From positions 8,018,001-8,082,000 of the forward strand of contig JAWQUS010000003.1 in the NCBI GenBank assembly GCA_036365455.1: a stretch of DNA of 64,000 nt. The letters are read 5' to 3'. A program made the translations under genes and the position numbers. Source of the stretch: Macrosoma leucophasiata. Its lineage: Eukaryota; Arthropoda; Insecta; Lepidoptera; Hedylidae. Shown here piece by piece: positions 1-11,193 of the stretch (position 1 is its first letter; each line of letters starts with the position of its first letter). The notes beneath the pieces are model-generated. The model made no database searches and was not told the DNA's origin. It saw nothing but the letters and a program-made list of their open reading frames with translations.

Positions 1-211
1 ACTAAGGTCAAAATGCAGATGCGTTACCTTAGGCTTCAGGAGTGGTAACTCCTGAGGCCTAAGGTGTTATGCCTCTGTGCCGGAAATTACGGGGCCGTAC
101 ATTACCACCTGACCGGAACACGATAGTGCTGAACACTTCCATTTAGCGGCAAGTACATTAGGTAATGCGGTGGTGCATACGCCCGCGAGCTCCGTCACTG
201 GTGCTCTACCA
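1..211 (-). repeat. Family A, cut by window edge
   Basis: AGGTCAAAATGCAGATGCGT...GAGCTCCGTCACTGGTGCTC. Strand is given so that the A tail (CATTACATAAAA on the sense strand) is the 3' end; the tail lies outside the window. Confidence 0.85.
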
Positions 212-432
212 AAAATTCATTGATATCAGCGATTCAAGATAATGCATCATTGCGTGCTGTCAATACAGATTAATAAGTTGTTTTGACTTTCATCTTTAGC
301 ACAAACTTGTTATGATAATTTGTTGACCGAGTTGAGTTATCGTTTATGATCGTTTACATTTTATAGATGGCATTGAGGCCTTAAAATAAGTGGTATAGTC
401 AAAGTCTATATTGTCTGATAAAATCCCTACTT

Positions 433-545
433 CCTTACTATCCCTACTAACATTATAAATGCGAAAGTAACTCTGTCTGTCTCTCTGTCTGCTGCAATTT
501 GCTTTCTCTTTTCGATTTTTAACCGATTTAAGGTCGGCGAACGAC
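433..545 (+). repeat. Dispersed-repeat head fragment
   Basis: CTATCCCTACTAACATTATA AATGCGAAAG and CTCTGTCTGTCTCTCTGTCT resemble the heads of lepidopteran Helitron-like or LINE repeats. Identification from memory only. Confidence 0.35.
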
Positions 546-817
546 ATCCATTGATAACTAATAAATAGCTTTACAACCGATATGATAGACTTTGCAGTTT
601 ATACAATATCGTTAACCCATTCCATGTCCCATGTACCACATGTGATTGTTTTAACTATTGTGTCTGCTTGAGGGCAGTGAACGTGTTAAGATGTCGCTGT
701 TCCCTTAATAATTGTGCTATTTATTTTTCGCAATAACCCATGCGAGTGAACCTTAGAAATTAAAGAAAAAACGGCAATATGACGCATCGGTGTGAGCCTT
801 GCAGTTAAATTTTGACG

Positions 818-985
818 ACCCGGTTAGTCCAGCGGTGTGAGACGACCGTTTGATTCGAAGAGTCGCGGGTTCGTTCCCCGCACCGGGATAAATATTTGTA
901 TGTCGTACGGATATTTGTTTCGGGTCTGGGTGTTAGTGTAGGTATGTGTCGTGAGTGTAAGCGTATTTTATTTTATTATTTTATA
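818..985 (+). mobile_element. Family-B tRNA-like SINE
   Basis: tRNA-like head with box A-like TTAGTCCAGCGGTG and box B GGGTTCGTTCCC, acceptor-like arms CCGGTT and ACCGGG, then TTTCGGGTCTGGGTGTTAGT and a T-rich/A-poor tail after GTGAGTGTAAGCGTATTTTA. Internal pol III promoter inferred. Confidence 0.8.
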
Positions 986-1321
986 TTATAGAAAAGAGGT
1001 AAAGTACTTATTATACCTATATGTGTACGGCTTAATAGACGTACACACGTAGTAAAATAATAGTTCTACAATTTTGCCCGAGCAATCTCTTTGATTCTCA
1101 TCGTTAAAGTTTTGTTGACATTTTGTGCCCAAGGCCAATGAAATGTGGGTCAATGTGACACGCTGACATTTTTTATAATTCGACCAATTTTATGTGGTCG
1201 TATGGAAGGACGTTATAAACATTATACTGCAGATATTATTACACCTTTTTATAGTTGGTTAGTTAACCTACTCATAACTTAGATACATAGTTTGTTGTTG
1301 ATGATGGTGTTGTTATGACTG

Positions 1322-1614
1322 TTTTTTTTTTTTTTTATGTAATGGAAGTGGTAAACAAGCATGCAGTTGCACATTGATGTTAAGTGATGACTGCAGCCTA
1401 TAGACACCCACACAAAGACCAAGGTCAAAATGCAGATGCGTTACCACTCCTGAGGCCTAAGATCTTATGCCTCTGTGCCGGAAATTACAGGGCCGTACAT
1501 TACCACCTGACCGGAACACGATAGTGTTGAACACTACCATTTAGCGGCAAGTATATTAGGTAATGCGGTGGTGCCTACGCCCGCGAGCTCCGTCACTGGA
1601 GCTCTACCACCAGT
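1322..1614 (-). repeat. Family A, full length
   Basis: Poly-T/ATGTAATGGAAGTGGTAAAC to GGAGCTCTACCACCAGT, 293 bp. Shows every family block including the terminal foldback GAGCTCC-GTCACT-GGAGCTC. Confidence 0.9.
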
Positions 1615-1632
1615 GATTGTTTTTGATACCTG

Positions 1633-1872
1633 GTTTTTTTATGTAATCAAGTGGTAATTAAACGCACAGTTTACATCGATGGGAAGTATATCCTTTAAAC
1701 ACCTACATAAAATCCAGTGATTTCGGTGAAGATTCGTTGCGCCACTGATGGTATGCCTTTGTACCTATCGGAAATTACAGGGTCGTACATTACCACCTGA
1801 CCGGAAAACGATAGTGCTGAATAATGTGGTGCCTACGTCGTTCGCTTCGTCACTGTACCTCTACCATCAGTA
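1633..1872 (-). repeat. Family A, diverged
   Basis: TTTTTTATGTAATCAAGTGG to TCTACCATCAGT, with an internal deletion before the terminal block (GAACACTACC... missing). Confidence 0.75.
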
Positions 1873-2039
1873 TTCACAGGTTCCTAGGTAAGTTGTTAGT
1901 ATTGAAATTTTGGATTAATACGTACTTTATTTATTATAGAAACTATTGTAATGATGTAACTACTACTCATAATGTCAATCTTATAACGAGCACACTCTGC
2001 TTAGGTTTTAAATTTTTATCAATAATGGTGAGGATACAA

Positions 2040-2480
2040 TGACATATTTACGGCTCAGTAGCCGGTGGTTGTTCCCACACACCGGCGAAGCCAAGAGGAA
2101 CCCAGAGAGGGAGCGGCGTTTGGTATAGCTGTGCCTACCACTCGCTGCTCTGGAGAGGAGACGGCCGGGGAAGAGGTGTACACCTATGTCGTTGGCCCTG
2201 AATTCTATCCCCAGCCGCCTAACAGTGGTCTCACCGTCATATGGAGACGTGGTGGGCCCGAGGGGAGGCGGTTGAGGCTTGAACTCCTTCGATGCTCCTG
2301 TTCCCTCGAGACCGAACTGTGTGCCCGAACCCCTCCACCCAAGCGTCTTGTGTTGTGTGTTGATGTCCAGAATGGGAGAATATTATTATACCACAATCAC
2401 CGCGGTTATCATGCAGATTGGTGATCACAGTGGCTGCAGTTTTTCGGGGAACACTGCTGCCTATCACGCGTAACTGATTA
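2040..2480 (+). other. GC-rich segment with a 119-codon open frame, origin unknown
   Basis: Markedly GC-richer than its surroundings. The frame at 2065-2424 starts MVVPTHRRSQEEPREGAAFG and includes VYTYVVGPEFYPQPPNSGLT. Other frames are open too, as expected in GC-rich DNA. No domain recognised; a fragment of a GC-rich LINE end is as likely as a gene. No splice or promoter evidence. Confidence 0.3.
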
Positions 2481-2923
2481 CGTATTTACACCTATTGGAA
2501 TCGTTTGATCGCCATTGTTCAGTTCACTCTATATAGAGGGTCTATCGAACAAAAGCTGGTAATAGGTACTCGGAATACCACGACACACGTTTTATAGGTC
2601 CCTACCAGTATACGATACCAAAAGCGCTCTAATATTTGAACTAATTTTATTCGCGGTTGAAATACATTTTGTGCTTTCTCGCGCACATCGCCAGTGGTCT
2701 TAAGTGCAATTAGGTACGTTAAATCATTACCGATAATGGATTCCTAGATGCAATTATCACATGCACTTATTACATAAAGATTCGCGGAAATGCAGCGAAC
2801 ATTCACTGGAAATAGCTCGAATGTGTGACAGAAAGCGTACAATTAGATATTTCTTCACGCCTGTATCTTGAATGGACAGGCGGAACTCTATATCTAAATG
2901 TATTGATATTATGACCATGATAT

Positions 2924-3083
2924 ATTTTTTTTAATGTAATGGAGGTGGCAAACAAGTATGCAGTTCTCATTGATGTTAAGTGATGACTGCAGCCTATAGA
3001 CCACACAAAGACCAGAGGTCAAAATGCAGATGCGTTGCCACCCCTGAGACCTTAGATGTCATGTTTCTATAATAGTTATTACT
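2924..3083 (-). repeat. Family A, truncated (subfamily with TAATAGTTATTAC)
   Basis: TTTAATGTAATGGAGGTGGC to TCTATAATAGTTATTACTG. The last block defines a subfamily also seen at 17663, 42570 and 56830 (GATAGTTATTACAGGGCC). Confidence 0.75.
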
Positions 3084-3375
3084 GTGGACCTACGTATGCG
3101 CCTCCGCGTTACGCGCCTTCTAAAGCCTCGACCCTCGAACCGCGTGGTCCTTATCCCGGATACTGCCATCCGAAGACTAGAGCGAAAGTTGCACCGCTCC
3201 TAATCGCATATGTCTTATGTGTCCCTCCACAAAGACATTAGCGTAGGATCGAACTCGTAGGGTTCTCCCTTAGGCAGTTATGTAAATTTATTTATGATGA
3301 GAGCTCTTTGCGCTCTTCAATTGCCTGGTGAAGCAGAGTAGTGCCGTCTTGAGACGACCTTAATACGTAAGTCCA
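3065..3375 (-). repeat. Dispersed repeat E, copy 1
   Basis: Minus strand: ACTGCCTAAGGGAGAACCCT, GAGCGCAAAGAGCTCTCATC and AGACATATGCGATTAGGAGC match 38868-39330. It shows the uninterrupted sequence at the SINE site of copy 2. The GC-richer 3095-3180 part is open in one plus frame (61 codons), but nothing supports a gene. Confidence 0.55.
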
Positions 3376-3464
3376 TTAAAAAAAAAGTTTAGTCTTTTAA
3401 CACATTGTTTAGTTCCAGCGGTACGAAGTTCGGGAAGCAATTTAATATATGGATGGCATGGCAA

Positions 3465-3790
3465 CGACCCTTTTTACGTCTCACTTCTGGGCACGATTCT
3501 CTTCTTTTTTTGGTGAGGCTTGGAGCTTATTCCACTACGCTGCTCCACGTGGAAATGCGGGTTAATTAATGGCCAACCCGCTGTCGGATGTTTTCAAACC
3601 GCCCTAAGGCCTCCGATAGGATTGACGACTGTTATCTATCGATAAAAACAGCAACTGCGACGGCACGACGGCTTAATGTGCCCTCCGAAGCACGGAAACG
3701 CGCATTTTAATTTGCCACTAGCGGTCACCCATCAGACCCGAATGCGCCTGTTTCGCACGCGGCTATACGCGCTTCGCATTATATGAATAT
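3465..3790 (-). mobile_element. Family-C SINE, diverged
   Basis: The minus strand shows GGGTGACCGCTAGTGGCAAA, GTGCTTCGGAGGGCACATTA and the body ending GGGCACGA reversed; the 5' head is altered and the tail has lost its ATT run. Older than the other copies. Confidence 0.7.
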
Positions 3791-3846
3791 TTTTTACATA
3801 TTCCCTATGCCTTATCACTGTATTTAGCACGCATTTTATAATATTA

Positions 3847-4192
3847 ACCTCAATTAATCAAACTGCCTCAGTAACGTAGTGGTAGCAGGCCATTACTATT
3901 ACGCTGGAGGTCCTGGGTTCGATTCCCGGGTCGGTGGCTATCAGAGATAACGGTTTAAAATCCTTTATCTCTGGTACTATTGGGATTTTTCCATTTTCTG
4001 GAAGTTTCCCAGAAGTTACTTCGGAGTTTGGTAATGTGCCCGGAGATGGCAACAGGTTCGCCACCTGTTACATGGGCCAAAAACGTAACCGGCGAGTAGT
4101 GGGTGTTTGCATGTATGCTTGAATGCATGCATTTATCTCTGCCGGGGTAGGCAGGTAGTTCGGGGATAACAGGCATGAAGTTACGTTACGTT
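3847..4192 (+). mobile_element. Family-D tRNA-like SINE
   Basis: A 346-bp element between perfect 14-bp repeats ATTTTATAATATTA (3833-3846, 4193-4206). Head CTGCCTCAGTAACGTAGTGG with box A-like TAACGTAGTGG and box B GGGTTCGATTCCC; body with GGATTTTTCCATTTTCTGG and CACCTGTTACATGGGCC; end GAAGTTACGTTACGTT. Confidence 0.88.
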
Positions 4193-4561
4193 ATTTTATA
4201 ATATTATGCAATCCTATTACTCTGTCGACCTTACTGGTCGACATTATACTTAAAAGATGTGGTTGCGACATATCCTCCTCCAATGTCATAATCACCGGGA
4301 AGGCAGGTTAGCGTCCGCAGTCTATGAGCGAAAGAACTGGTGGTAGAGCTGCTCTAGTGTTCTTGTTACATTTCATTACTCATTTCCTCTTTCTTTATTT
4401 AGGTCTCTTAATTTTAAAAATTGTTATGATTGCATAGGTCTTAAACCTCGCGTCTTCCATCTTTGAAAGAAAAAAAAAATATATGTACCTACATAAAAAA
4501 GATAAAAATATAGATAAAATAAATATAATAAAATAATATGATATATATCTACAATAAATCA

Positions 4562-4693
4562 TCACCAACCCGCTGGAGCGACCAAATTAAAAACGCAACT
4601 AAGTGTACTATAGTCCAGTGCGTACGCAACGCCTCTATCCGTCAAAAATGGAAGCAGATAACCAAGATAGCTGTACTAGACAAGACAATCTGA
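4562..4693 (+). pseudogene. LINE ORF C-terminal remnant (TRWSDQIK)
   Basis: A 44-codon reading ending in TGA: SPTRWSDQIKNATKCTIVQC, then RQKWKQITK. The pattern (P.RW.DQIK...A...R..W) is that of LINE C termini common in Lepidoptera. No upstream RT is preserved. Confidence 0.6.
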
Positions 4694-4754
4694 CAAGAGT
4701 GCCCGATTAAGACAATAAACAATTATACCTATACAAAAAAATCGCTTTCATCAT

Positions 4755-4935
4755 CATTATTTTAAGCCGATAGACCGATAGCCGATAGATCACTCCTGGA
4801 CAGAAGCCTACTCCAAAAATGTTCTATTACATCATATGACATAATAGCCACGGTTGATATGCGGGTTGGCGATTTCAGCGGCAGATTTAACGAGGGACGA
4901 TGCTGCCCACGACGCGTTATTGAATTTACTGTCGC
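4755..4935 (-). mobile_element. LINE-end remnant (copy 1)
   Basis: Contains CACTCCTGGACAGAAGCC and GCGGGTTGGCGATTTCAGCG...GATGCTGC; the second part aligns with 10970-11060. The wording resembles common lepidopteran LINE ends read antisense. Strongly decayed. Confidence 0.4.
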
Positions 4936-5189
4936 CCTTAACTTTGATAGACATATTTATTACTAAAGGCCTTCAAATAATAATGTAAAGATGTGTAACT
5001 AAGGCAAAAAAACAGATTTACGAAAAGAAACACACCGTGGGCGGGAAATTTGAAAGTTTCCTTGTCGATCAGCGAAATTACTTTGCTTAAACATATAAAT
5101 CCACGCATATTGATCATTATTTCGTTGTTATCAATATTTTTAGGTGTCACTTATATTTTCGTTCTTCGTACCATTGTTGCGCACCTACT

Positions 5190-5480
5190 TCGTCGATAAC
5201 CTCACTTCCCACAGGTTGACTGGTAGCAAACGCTTAGTAGCGTAAAGTCCACCTTATGTATAATTTCTGTTCATAAAAGATTAAATATAAAAAATAATAA
5301 ATATAAATCATATTGGACTCCAGATACTCGGCGCTACCGAGGTAGACCTCGAAAACGCTGGCGAGACGATATCGATCGCTTTGAACCCAATTGGCTCGAA
5401 GTTGCAAAAAACCCCGATAGGTGGAAGAAAATAGGGGAGGATTTTGCCCAGCAGTGGGACAATTAAAGCTATTATAAAAA
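5190..5480 (+). mobile_element. LINE 3' UTR debris plus LINE C-terminal remnant (RGRPRKRW...AQQWDN)
   Basis: Bases 5329-5466 read RRYRGRPRKRWRDDIDRFEP through EDFAQQWDN and TAA, the C terminus of a non-LTR ORF, followed by an ATAAA-rich tail. Bases 5190-5300 are a separate LINE 3' UTR piece (GTTGACTGGTAG...AAGTCCACC), matched at 39830-39900. The codons for AQQWD (GCCCAGCAGTGGGAC) recur as the 3' end of SINE family C. Confidence 0.65.
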
Positions 5481-6810
5481 GAATAAATAAATAAAACAAA
5501 TGTTATTATGTAATACATCGTAAGTTCTACAAATGCATAGATGCATGTAATTCTCCTATGTAAAGTGTTAATGGTAGCAAATATTCATGGCAGCTAATGA
5601 TACTGAGCCTTGTAATAAAGTACCTTAAGATAATGATCATAAGTACCCGCCGTTAAGTACAGTTGCGAATGTTATTAACTTAATTTGATTTCACTTGGAA
5701 AAAGTTACCTGAGATTTCAATTGTCAAAGTTACCTGCTGATAGGAATTTTAAAAGTCGTTAGGTAGGTACTTTTTTAATCTATCCGGTGAGCTGATGCTT
5801 GTAAGGGTTGTGCTAGTTTATTGAACTTCTTATATTACAATTGTAACTAGAGTCAACGTAACAAATTGTTCACAAATATATTCGCCGTCATCGTTAAAAT
5901 ATCGTGAAGCGAAAAGTCTTGTACTTGCCCAAGGTTTCATCACAGAAAAAAAAATATTCTTGTTTGTTATTTTTCCAAAACCTCTCCATTAAAAGCAAAA
6001 TGTTTCTAATGAATTTTGAAAACATTGATTTCGACTGCAACCGTATCGGGGACCACCCGATATTTGCGAATGAATCTCAAGAAAGAAAATAAATTAGGCT
6101 CTTTTACTTATATCCCTTGACACAACAGTCGCATTGTATCTGATCGTTGTATAACTAGGCTCAATAATTGATAAGAAACAAAAAATGTAGGTACATTGAG
6201 ATCTCAATTTTTTTTTTGTGAATTACTTTTGACAAGAAATTCCTTACAACTGTTGGCTATAGTGTTATAAAATGCTGCATAATATGTACCAATAAAACTG
6301 CTTGGCAACATAATAAATGTCTAAATTTCTTAATTCAATTAACCACATGTGATGGTGACTGTACACGATAGTGATGTAGTAAAGACGACGTGGTTGAACT
6401 TCGCATATTACAATCGAGTGCATCACCTTGAACTATATTCAAGTAAAAACGAGCTCTGTTCGGTGGGCGAAATTAATCGCTTGTCATCTCGATGTTACTA
6501 TGTTGGTGGTAGGTTGACATATTAATGATCTAATTGCCTAATGCCCTAATGTTCACTTAAATAGGAGCGCTGAAATGATTGCTCAAGTTATTTCAATTTA
6601 TTACTCGACTCATTAAATACCTTTTTTGGTAGTACACATCTGAACTTTACATGATATTAAACGTTTATGCGATTTGTAGTATCTAAGGTAAATAATACCC
6701 GTAAATACTTATAACGTTAAATTATTATCCGAGATACAGAGATAATTTTATGTTTATAGTGTTGGAATATTTAAGTACTTAGTTATTTTTAATTCTTTTA
6801 AAACACTCGC
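5481..6810. other. Unassigned AT-rich stretch
   Basis: No gene or recognisable repeat seen; only short poly-A/T runs. Confidence 0.5.
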
Positions 6811-6816
6811 GTTTAA

Positions 6817-6907
6817 CACTCATTTTACGAACCGGGTCGGAATAAAGGTAAAAAGTGTTTTTACCCAATATCTATATCGCGTCACGACCCGGTTCGTAAA
6901 ATGAGTG
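6817..6907. repeat. 91-bp foldback with perfect 23-bp arms
   Basis: CACTCATTTTACGAACCGGG TCG at 6817-6839 and its exact reverse complement at 6885-6907; 45-base loop. A MITE is likely, but no second copy is in the window. Confidence 0.65.
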
Positions 6908-7084
6908 AAATTTTTAAGTCTGTTTTAGAGGCTTTACATAGGTACGTGAAATTGGGCAAATCGACAAATTTATACCCATTAAACGTGATGATGATTTTTT
7001 TTTCATATTGGTATTTATGTATAGCAATTCTAGTTTCTTTACTTAGAAGCTCGCGTTACATAATACAAGCACGAAATTACTGAA

Positions 7085-7757
7085 CAGGCTTGGTCCGGCT
7101 TCGCGCGAGTACAATGTTAGCTACCCTTTACTATTCATGTTATCGTGATGTTTATTTCTTATTTTTATATAAATGGGCTATCTAACACTGAAAGAATTTT
7201 TCAAATCGAACCAGTAGTTCCTGAGATTAGCGCGTTCAAGCAAGCGAACAAACTTCTTAGCTTTATAAAATACTAGCGGGCCGCCCCGGCTTCGCACTGG
7301 TACAATGTACGGGAAATATAGCACTCCTAAATAGTTTAGCTTGATAATGGCAACCCATTTTACGTCCCACTGCTGGGCACGAGTCTCTCCCCTTTTTGGG
7401 GGGAGGCCTGGAGCTTACTCCACCACGCTGCTCCAGTGCGGATTGGTGGAGGTGGGTGGGTTAGTGGCCAACCCACTGTCGGATGTTTTCAAACCGCCCA
7501 TAAGGCCTCCGACAAGGTTTAACGACTGTTATCCATCGATAGCAACCACACTACTCGACCGCGCCCGTAGTGCTTAACCGAGCAGATCGCTTACGATCTA
7601 CACCAGCCGCTGGGCCATGCGCGCTTCATTGCGGCCAGTTTAGCTTGCCGATTGTGAAAGAATTTTCATGATCGGTTCAGTATTTCCGAAGATTTGATTA
7701 TTTACAAACAAACAAACAATGAAAGTTACAAACCTTACCTCTTTATAATATTAGTAG
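7085..7757 (-). mobile_element. Helitron-like remnants, one split by a family-C SINE
   Basis: 7273-7276 is the CTAG end of a minus element running to about 7757, interrupted at 7344-7636. An adjacent older copy covers about 7085-7270 (CGCTAATCTCAGGAACTACT on the minus strand), also matched at 16075-16165 in plus. Confidence 0.5.
7344..7636 (-). mobile_element. Family-C SINE, internally deleted
   Basis: Bounded by perfect AGTTTAGCTTG (7333-7343, 7637-7647). Minus strand: head GCGCGCATGGCCCAGCGGCT, 5S-like start GGTTAAGCACTACGGGCGCG, then a deletion that removes the second half of the 5S-like block; tail as in other copies. It is inserted in a Helitron-like element. Confidence 0.85.
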
Positions 7758-7844
7758 GTACAGACAGAAGACTGTTAGTTTCTTTGATTTTTTTCTTTGA
7801 TTTCATTAATGAAACTATATAAAAAATACGCTTACACTCACAGC

Positions 7845-8030
7845 TCCACATTAGGTATTATATACCAGTGTCGTAGATGCCGTTGTACACATACAACACA
7901 TACACAAACATCCAGACCCGAAACAAATATATGTAGGCCATACAAATACTTGTTACGGTGCGAGGATTGAACCCGCAACCCTTCGAATCAAACGGTAGTT
8001 TCGCACCGCTGGACTAACCGGGTCGTCAAA
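7845..8030 (-). mobile_element. Family-B tRNA-like SINE
   Basis: Minus strand gives GACCCGGTTAGTCCAGCGGT and GGGTTCAATCCTCGCACCG, then the AAATATTTGT...TCTGGATGTTTGTG body. A loose family-B-like tail continues to about 7800. Confidence 0.8.
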
Positions 8031-8164
8031 ATGTAAACATGGAAAACCTTCCCCGATAGGATATTGCTCAACAAACTCAATGTGTGTTGTATGTATATTG
8101 GCGATTATATGAGTATTGTCTGTTTTTGGCAGCGTCCTAGTTTTCAATAAAATTTTAATAATTT

Positions 8165-8225
8165 AAAAAAAACCGGACAAGTGCGAGTTCGACTCGCGTG
8201 GTGAGGGTTCCTTAATTTAAAAAAA
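8165..8225. repeat. Common repeat end (CCGGACAAGTGCGAG)
   Basis: AAACCGGACAAGTGCGAGTT CGACTCGCG...GGGTTCC; its reverse complement form (CGGAACCATACACTGCGCGTGG...CACTTGACCGG) is at 24829-24872. A short GGGTTCCGTAGCC match also occurs at 8963 and 32848. Confidence 0.4.
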
Positions 8226-8702
8226 TGTTTTCGAAAATATTACAGATTTAAAATGCAGGGACATAGCGGTTACGGTGGTACCGGCAGGGGGGGTTATATT
8301 ATTAAGAATTTTCGATTTAATTTGAATACTCAAACTTCTTATAGGTTTTCCAGTAATCTATAGGCAAAGAACTATTTTCCACACAACAAGAAACAATGTT
8401 TGATTAAGGTTAATACAACGTTCTAAAAAGATAACATGGACAGCATAAATTCTATTATGGACCTAAAAGTAGAGCTAAAATGCGTATTCGAAGTTCCGCA
8501 ACAATTAAATATTTAGAAAGAGCGCCCACAGAATTAATGTTTACTTCTTATTATAATTAGAACCGGCAAAGATTTAAGTTTGTTTGTACTTATAACTTAG
8601 CTTGACGTAATAGGATTATTCTTCAATTAGTTGATTTTGGTAATCAGTTATTAGTTAAACAATCTTTTGGATGATTCTTCGACCCGATTTTTGGATTGAT
8701 TC

Positions 8703-8935
8703 GACGACCCGGTTAGTCCAGCGGTGTTAGACGACCATTTGATTCGAAGGGTCGGGTTCGATCCCCGCACCGGGACAAATATTTGTATGGCCTACAGATA
8801 TTTTTTTCGGGTCTGGGTGTTTATGTATGTGTTGTATGTTGTATGTGTACAAACAACATAACATATATGTAACGGCACCCACGACACAGTTTTATACCTA
8901 CTGTGGGGCTGTGAGTGTAAGCGTATTTTTTTTTA
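8703..8935 (+). mobile_element. Family-B tRNA-like SINE
   Basis: GACGACCCGGTTAGTCCAGC, box B GGGTTCGATCCCCGC, full body with CGGCACCCACGACACAG and end GTGAGTGTAAGCGTATTTTT. Confidence 0.83.
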
Positions 8936-9289
8936 TTTATTCTGCTGTGATATCTCAATAAAGGGTTCCGTAGCCCCAATAGTATTTATTTTATATTATA
9001 CATATTGATTATAGATAGGTACGTGACTGCATAAAATAAATATAAAAAGTACAGATTTTACATAGACAAACGGACGGTAAGTAATATTTATACTGATATA
9101 ACTTGTGATGAAAGCTGCTACTGAAGCTTGTAAGTTTCAAATTTCACAGCGAAACTTCGTGATGGAACACTATCCGTTAGCGTCAACCGCACTCAATTCG
9201 GTTCAGTGGTTATCAAGTGCATTCATGTCCAAACAATAGGATGTTCAAAGTGTTAAAAATGATTAAAATATTATATCTATAGCTTTTGT

Positions 9290-9490
9290 TTTATAAAAAT
9301 ATTTGTGTGAACTGTGGAGAAACGGGTGGTAGTGTTCCTCCGACGAAAAGGGAGGGTCCTCCGACCAGGCGAGGTGGTAGCACCTGGCGAGCTGCGGCCC
9401 AAAGGTTGACATTGGGCTGAGTTGTATATATGCCAACTCTTGAGAAATCTGTAGCCCAAGGGGTAAAACGCGACTCTATTAGATACCTAC
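9290..9490. other. GC-richer segment, unidentified
   Basis: GTGGTAGTGTTCCTCCGACG and AGGGAGGGTCCTCCGACCAG stand out from AT-rich flanks and repeat TCCTCCGAC. Probably a LINE 3' UTR piece; no match elsewhere in the window. Confidence 0.3.
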
Positions 9491-9492
9491 TA

Positions 9493-9560
9493 ATAGTAGT
9501 AATACACGCCGGATCGGTACGGCTGACCGAATCCGCTGTCCGCTCCGTACCAAATCCGGA
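9493..9560. repeat. Fragment related to MITE 39961-40130
   Basis: AGTAGTAATACACGCCGGAT...CCGCTCCGTACCAAATCCGGACG. Diverged, one end shortened. Confidence 0.5.
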
Positions 9561-9902
9561 CGTTATAAGACTCCGCTATCCGTCGGCTTGTCACAAGGCT
9601 ATATTAATCATGACAACAACACAGTTAAGTTTTTTTGTTTTGAAATTATAAATATAGTTACCAGTCGCATCACTAAAAAGTGAAAAATAGCAGAATACAG
9701 ATTTAATCCTAATGAGTCACACTTTTGGAATATTTAGAAGTAAGGCCGTAGGTCTCTAAAAGGCATAATTGGCAGTGGCACTCTTCATTGACGGATTATT
9801 TGAAAGATAGCAATTGTTGATAATAGCTTAATTACTGGATTTTTTTGTTGGTGTAATCACCAATGGAATTAAAAATTTAGAATAAAATTAAATCATGACT
9901 TG

Positions 9903-10282
9903 GAGTTTCGGCGGGAACCTTCAAAGAGGCATGTGATACTGTTATTTTATTTCGTTTTCTTAGTGTGTTATTGAGTTACATTAAATAAAGTTAATAGCAT
10001 TTTGTTTGATATAGGTTTATTACAGTGCCCGTGTATAGTGAAATAGAATAACAGTGCGAAAACACGGCCTTTCAGGTTGCCACCAAAACTTAATCGTAAA
10101 TGTTCTGGTAAAGTCGCAATCGCTTTACTCGAATGACTGACTGTAACTCACTAGACTGACTTAATAAATATTGAACTGACTGACTGATTACGACGCTACT
10201 TTTATTATACGAATAAAAGCAAAATATCGTTTTACTTGCCACTGGCAATATGCGTAAAAGCGATGGCATTTTAAATTAAAAA
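9903..10282 (+). mobile_element. Retroposon family G, copy 1
   Basis: Homologous over about 370 bp to 60198-60610 on the other strand (shared: ATATAGGTTTATTACAGTGCC, within 20 bases of it CGTGTATAGTGAAATAGAAT). Ends A-rich (AAATTAAAAAAAAA) and is flanked by TCATGACTTG (about 9893) and TCCTGACTTG (about 10283). No box A/B or ORF recognised. Confidence 0.65.
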
Positions 10283-10889
10283 AAAATCCTGACTTGACGT
10301 CTGTTCTGCCAAAAATGACTTAAGTATTACCATCGTCAAAAAATTAAATATTCTGACGTATTAATTAAATATTTGACATCTTAAATTACTCTGAATCCCA
10401 AGTTGTTGATTAAAGCAGCACTGAAAGAATTGAGTACTTCGTTGAACCATTCCTAATGAACAAGACGGTGAGATCAAATAAATTACCAGAGCAATATTTT
10501 AATCAAACTTTTCTAAAACTTGAAATAAGATTCTAAGAAGGAATCAACGTCGACACCGTAGTTCTTAAATAATTTCTTATTTTTAATTTTTATGTCAGTA
10601 AATTTACCCAATATCATCTTACAATAACTTGTATAAACTTCACTGTTCTGTGCATAGTTCATTTAATTTTCTACTCCATAAATGAAATATAATAGATAAA
10701 AGAATAAGTATAAGAAATATAGTGAGCAATGAATGTAATGAATAATATAGCCCATGTCACACAGTGTCACAAGTTAGGTACAGCTTTCCAATAATGAAAA
10801 AAAATTGAAATTTCTTATTTCTTGGAAGTGTTAGAAAGATAAGAAGGTACCTTAGCATTATCAGTAGCTATCATTATTATTTCAGTATA

Positions 10890-11080
10890 AAGTCGTCCGT
10901 TGGTAGACAAAATCTTTCTCCAAGAATGTTGTATGGATGCCATAAAACAATTGGCGGATATGCCATAATCGTTACGCTTGGCATGCGGGCTGGCGATCGC
11001 AGTGACGGTAGTTTTATCGCGGGATGCTGCTACCCGTCCCGTGAAATTGTATCTACTACAATCGTATTGGGATAGTTTGG
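10890..11080 (-). mobile_element. LINE-end remnant (copy 2)
   Basis: GCATGCGGGCTGGCGATCGC followed by GATGCTGCTACCCGTCCCG matches 4860-4925. The antisense reading (FTGRVAASRDKTTVTAIASP) is probably a decayed ORF end rather than a gene. Confidence 0.4.
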
Positions 11081-11193
11081 CCACAATTGTTCGGTTGACT
11101 GTCTGCACCAGTGGAAGAATCTCCACTCAAACTCCGAATAGGCGATGGGGTCCTCACTTCCCGACGCCTATAGACACGACAGTACGTTAGTAT

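Noticed and set aside
1322..1614. Family A as a Helitron (hairpin near the CCACCAGT end)
   Set aside because: The end is not CTRR, no 5' TC is seen, and head-truncated copies keep an A tail, which fits retroposition better.
2065..2424. Host protein-coding gene of 119 codons
   Set aside because: GC-rich DNA opens several frames; no recognised domain, splice or promoter signal.
10815..11126. 103-codon minus-strand frame as a host gene
   Set aside because: The central part matches another decayed repeat copy at 4860-4925, indicating TE debris.
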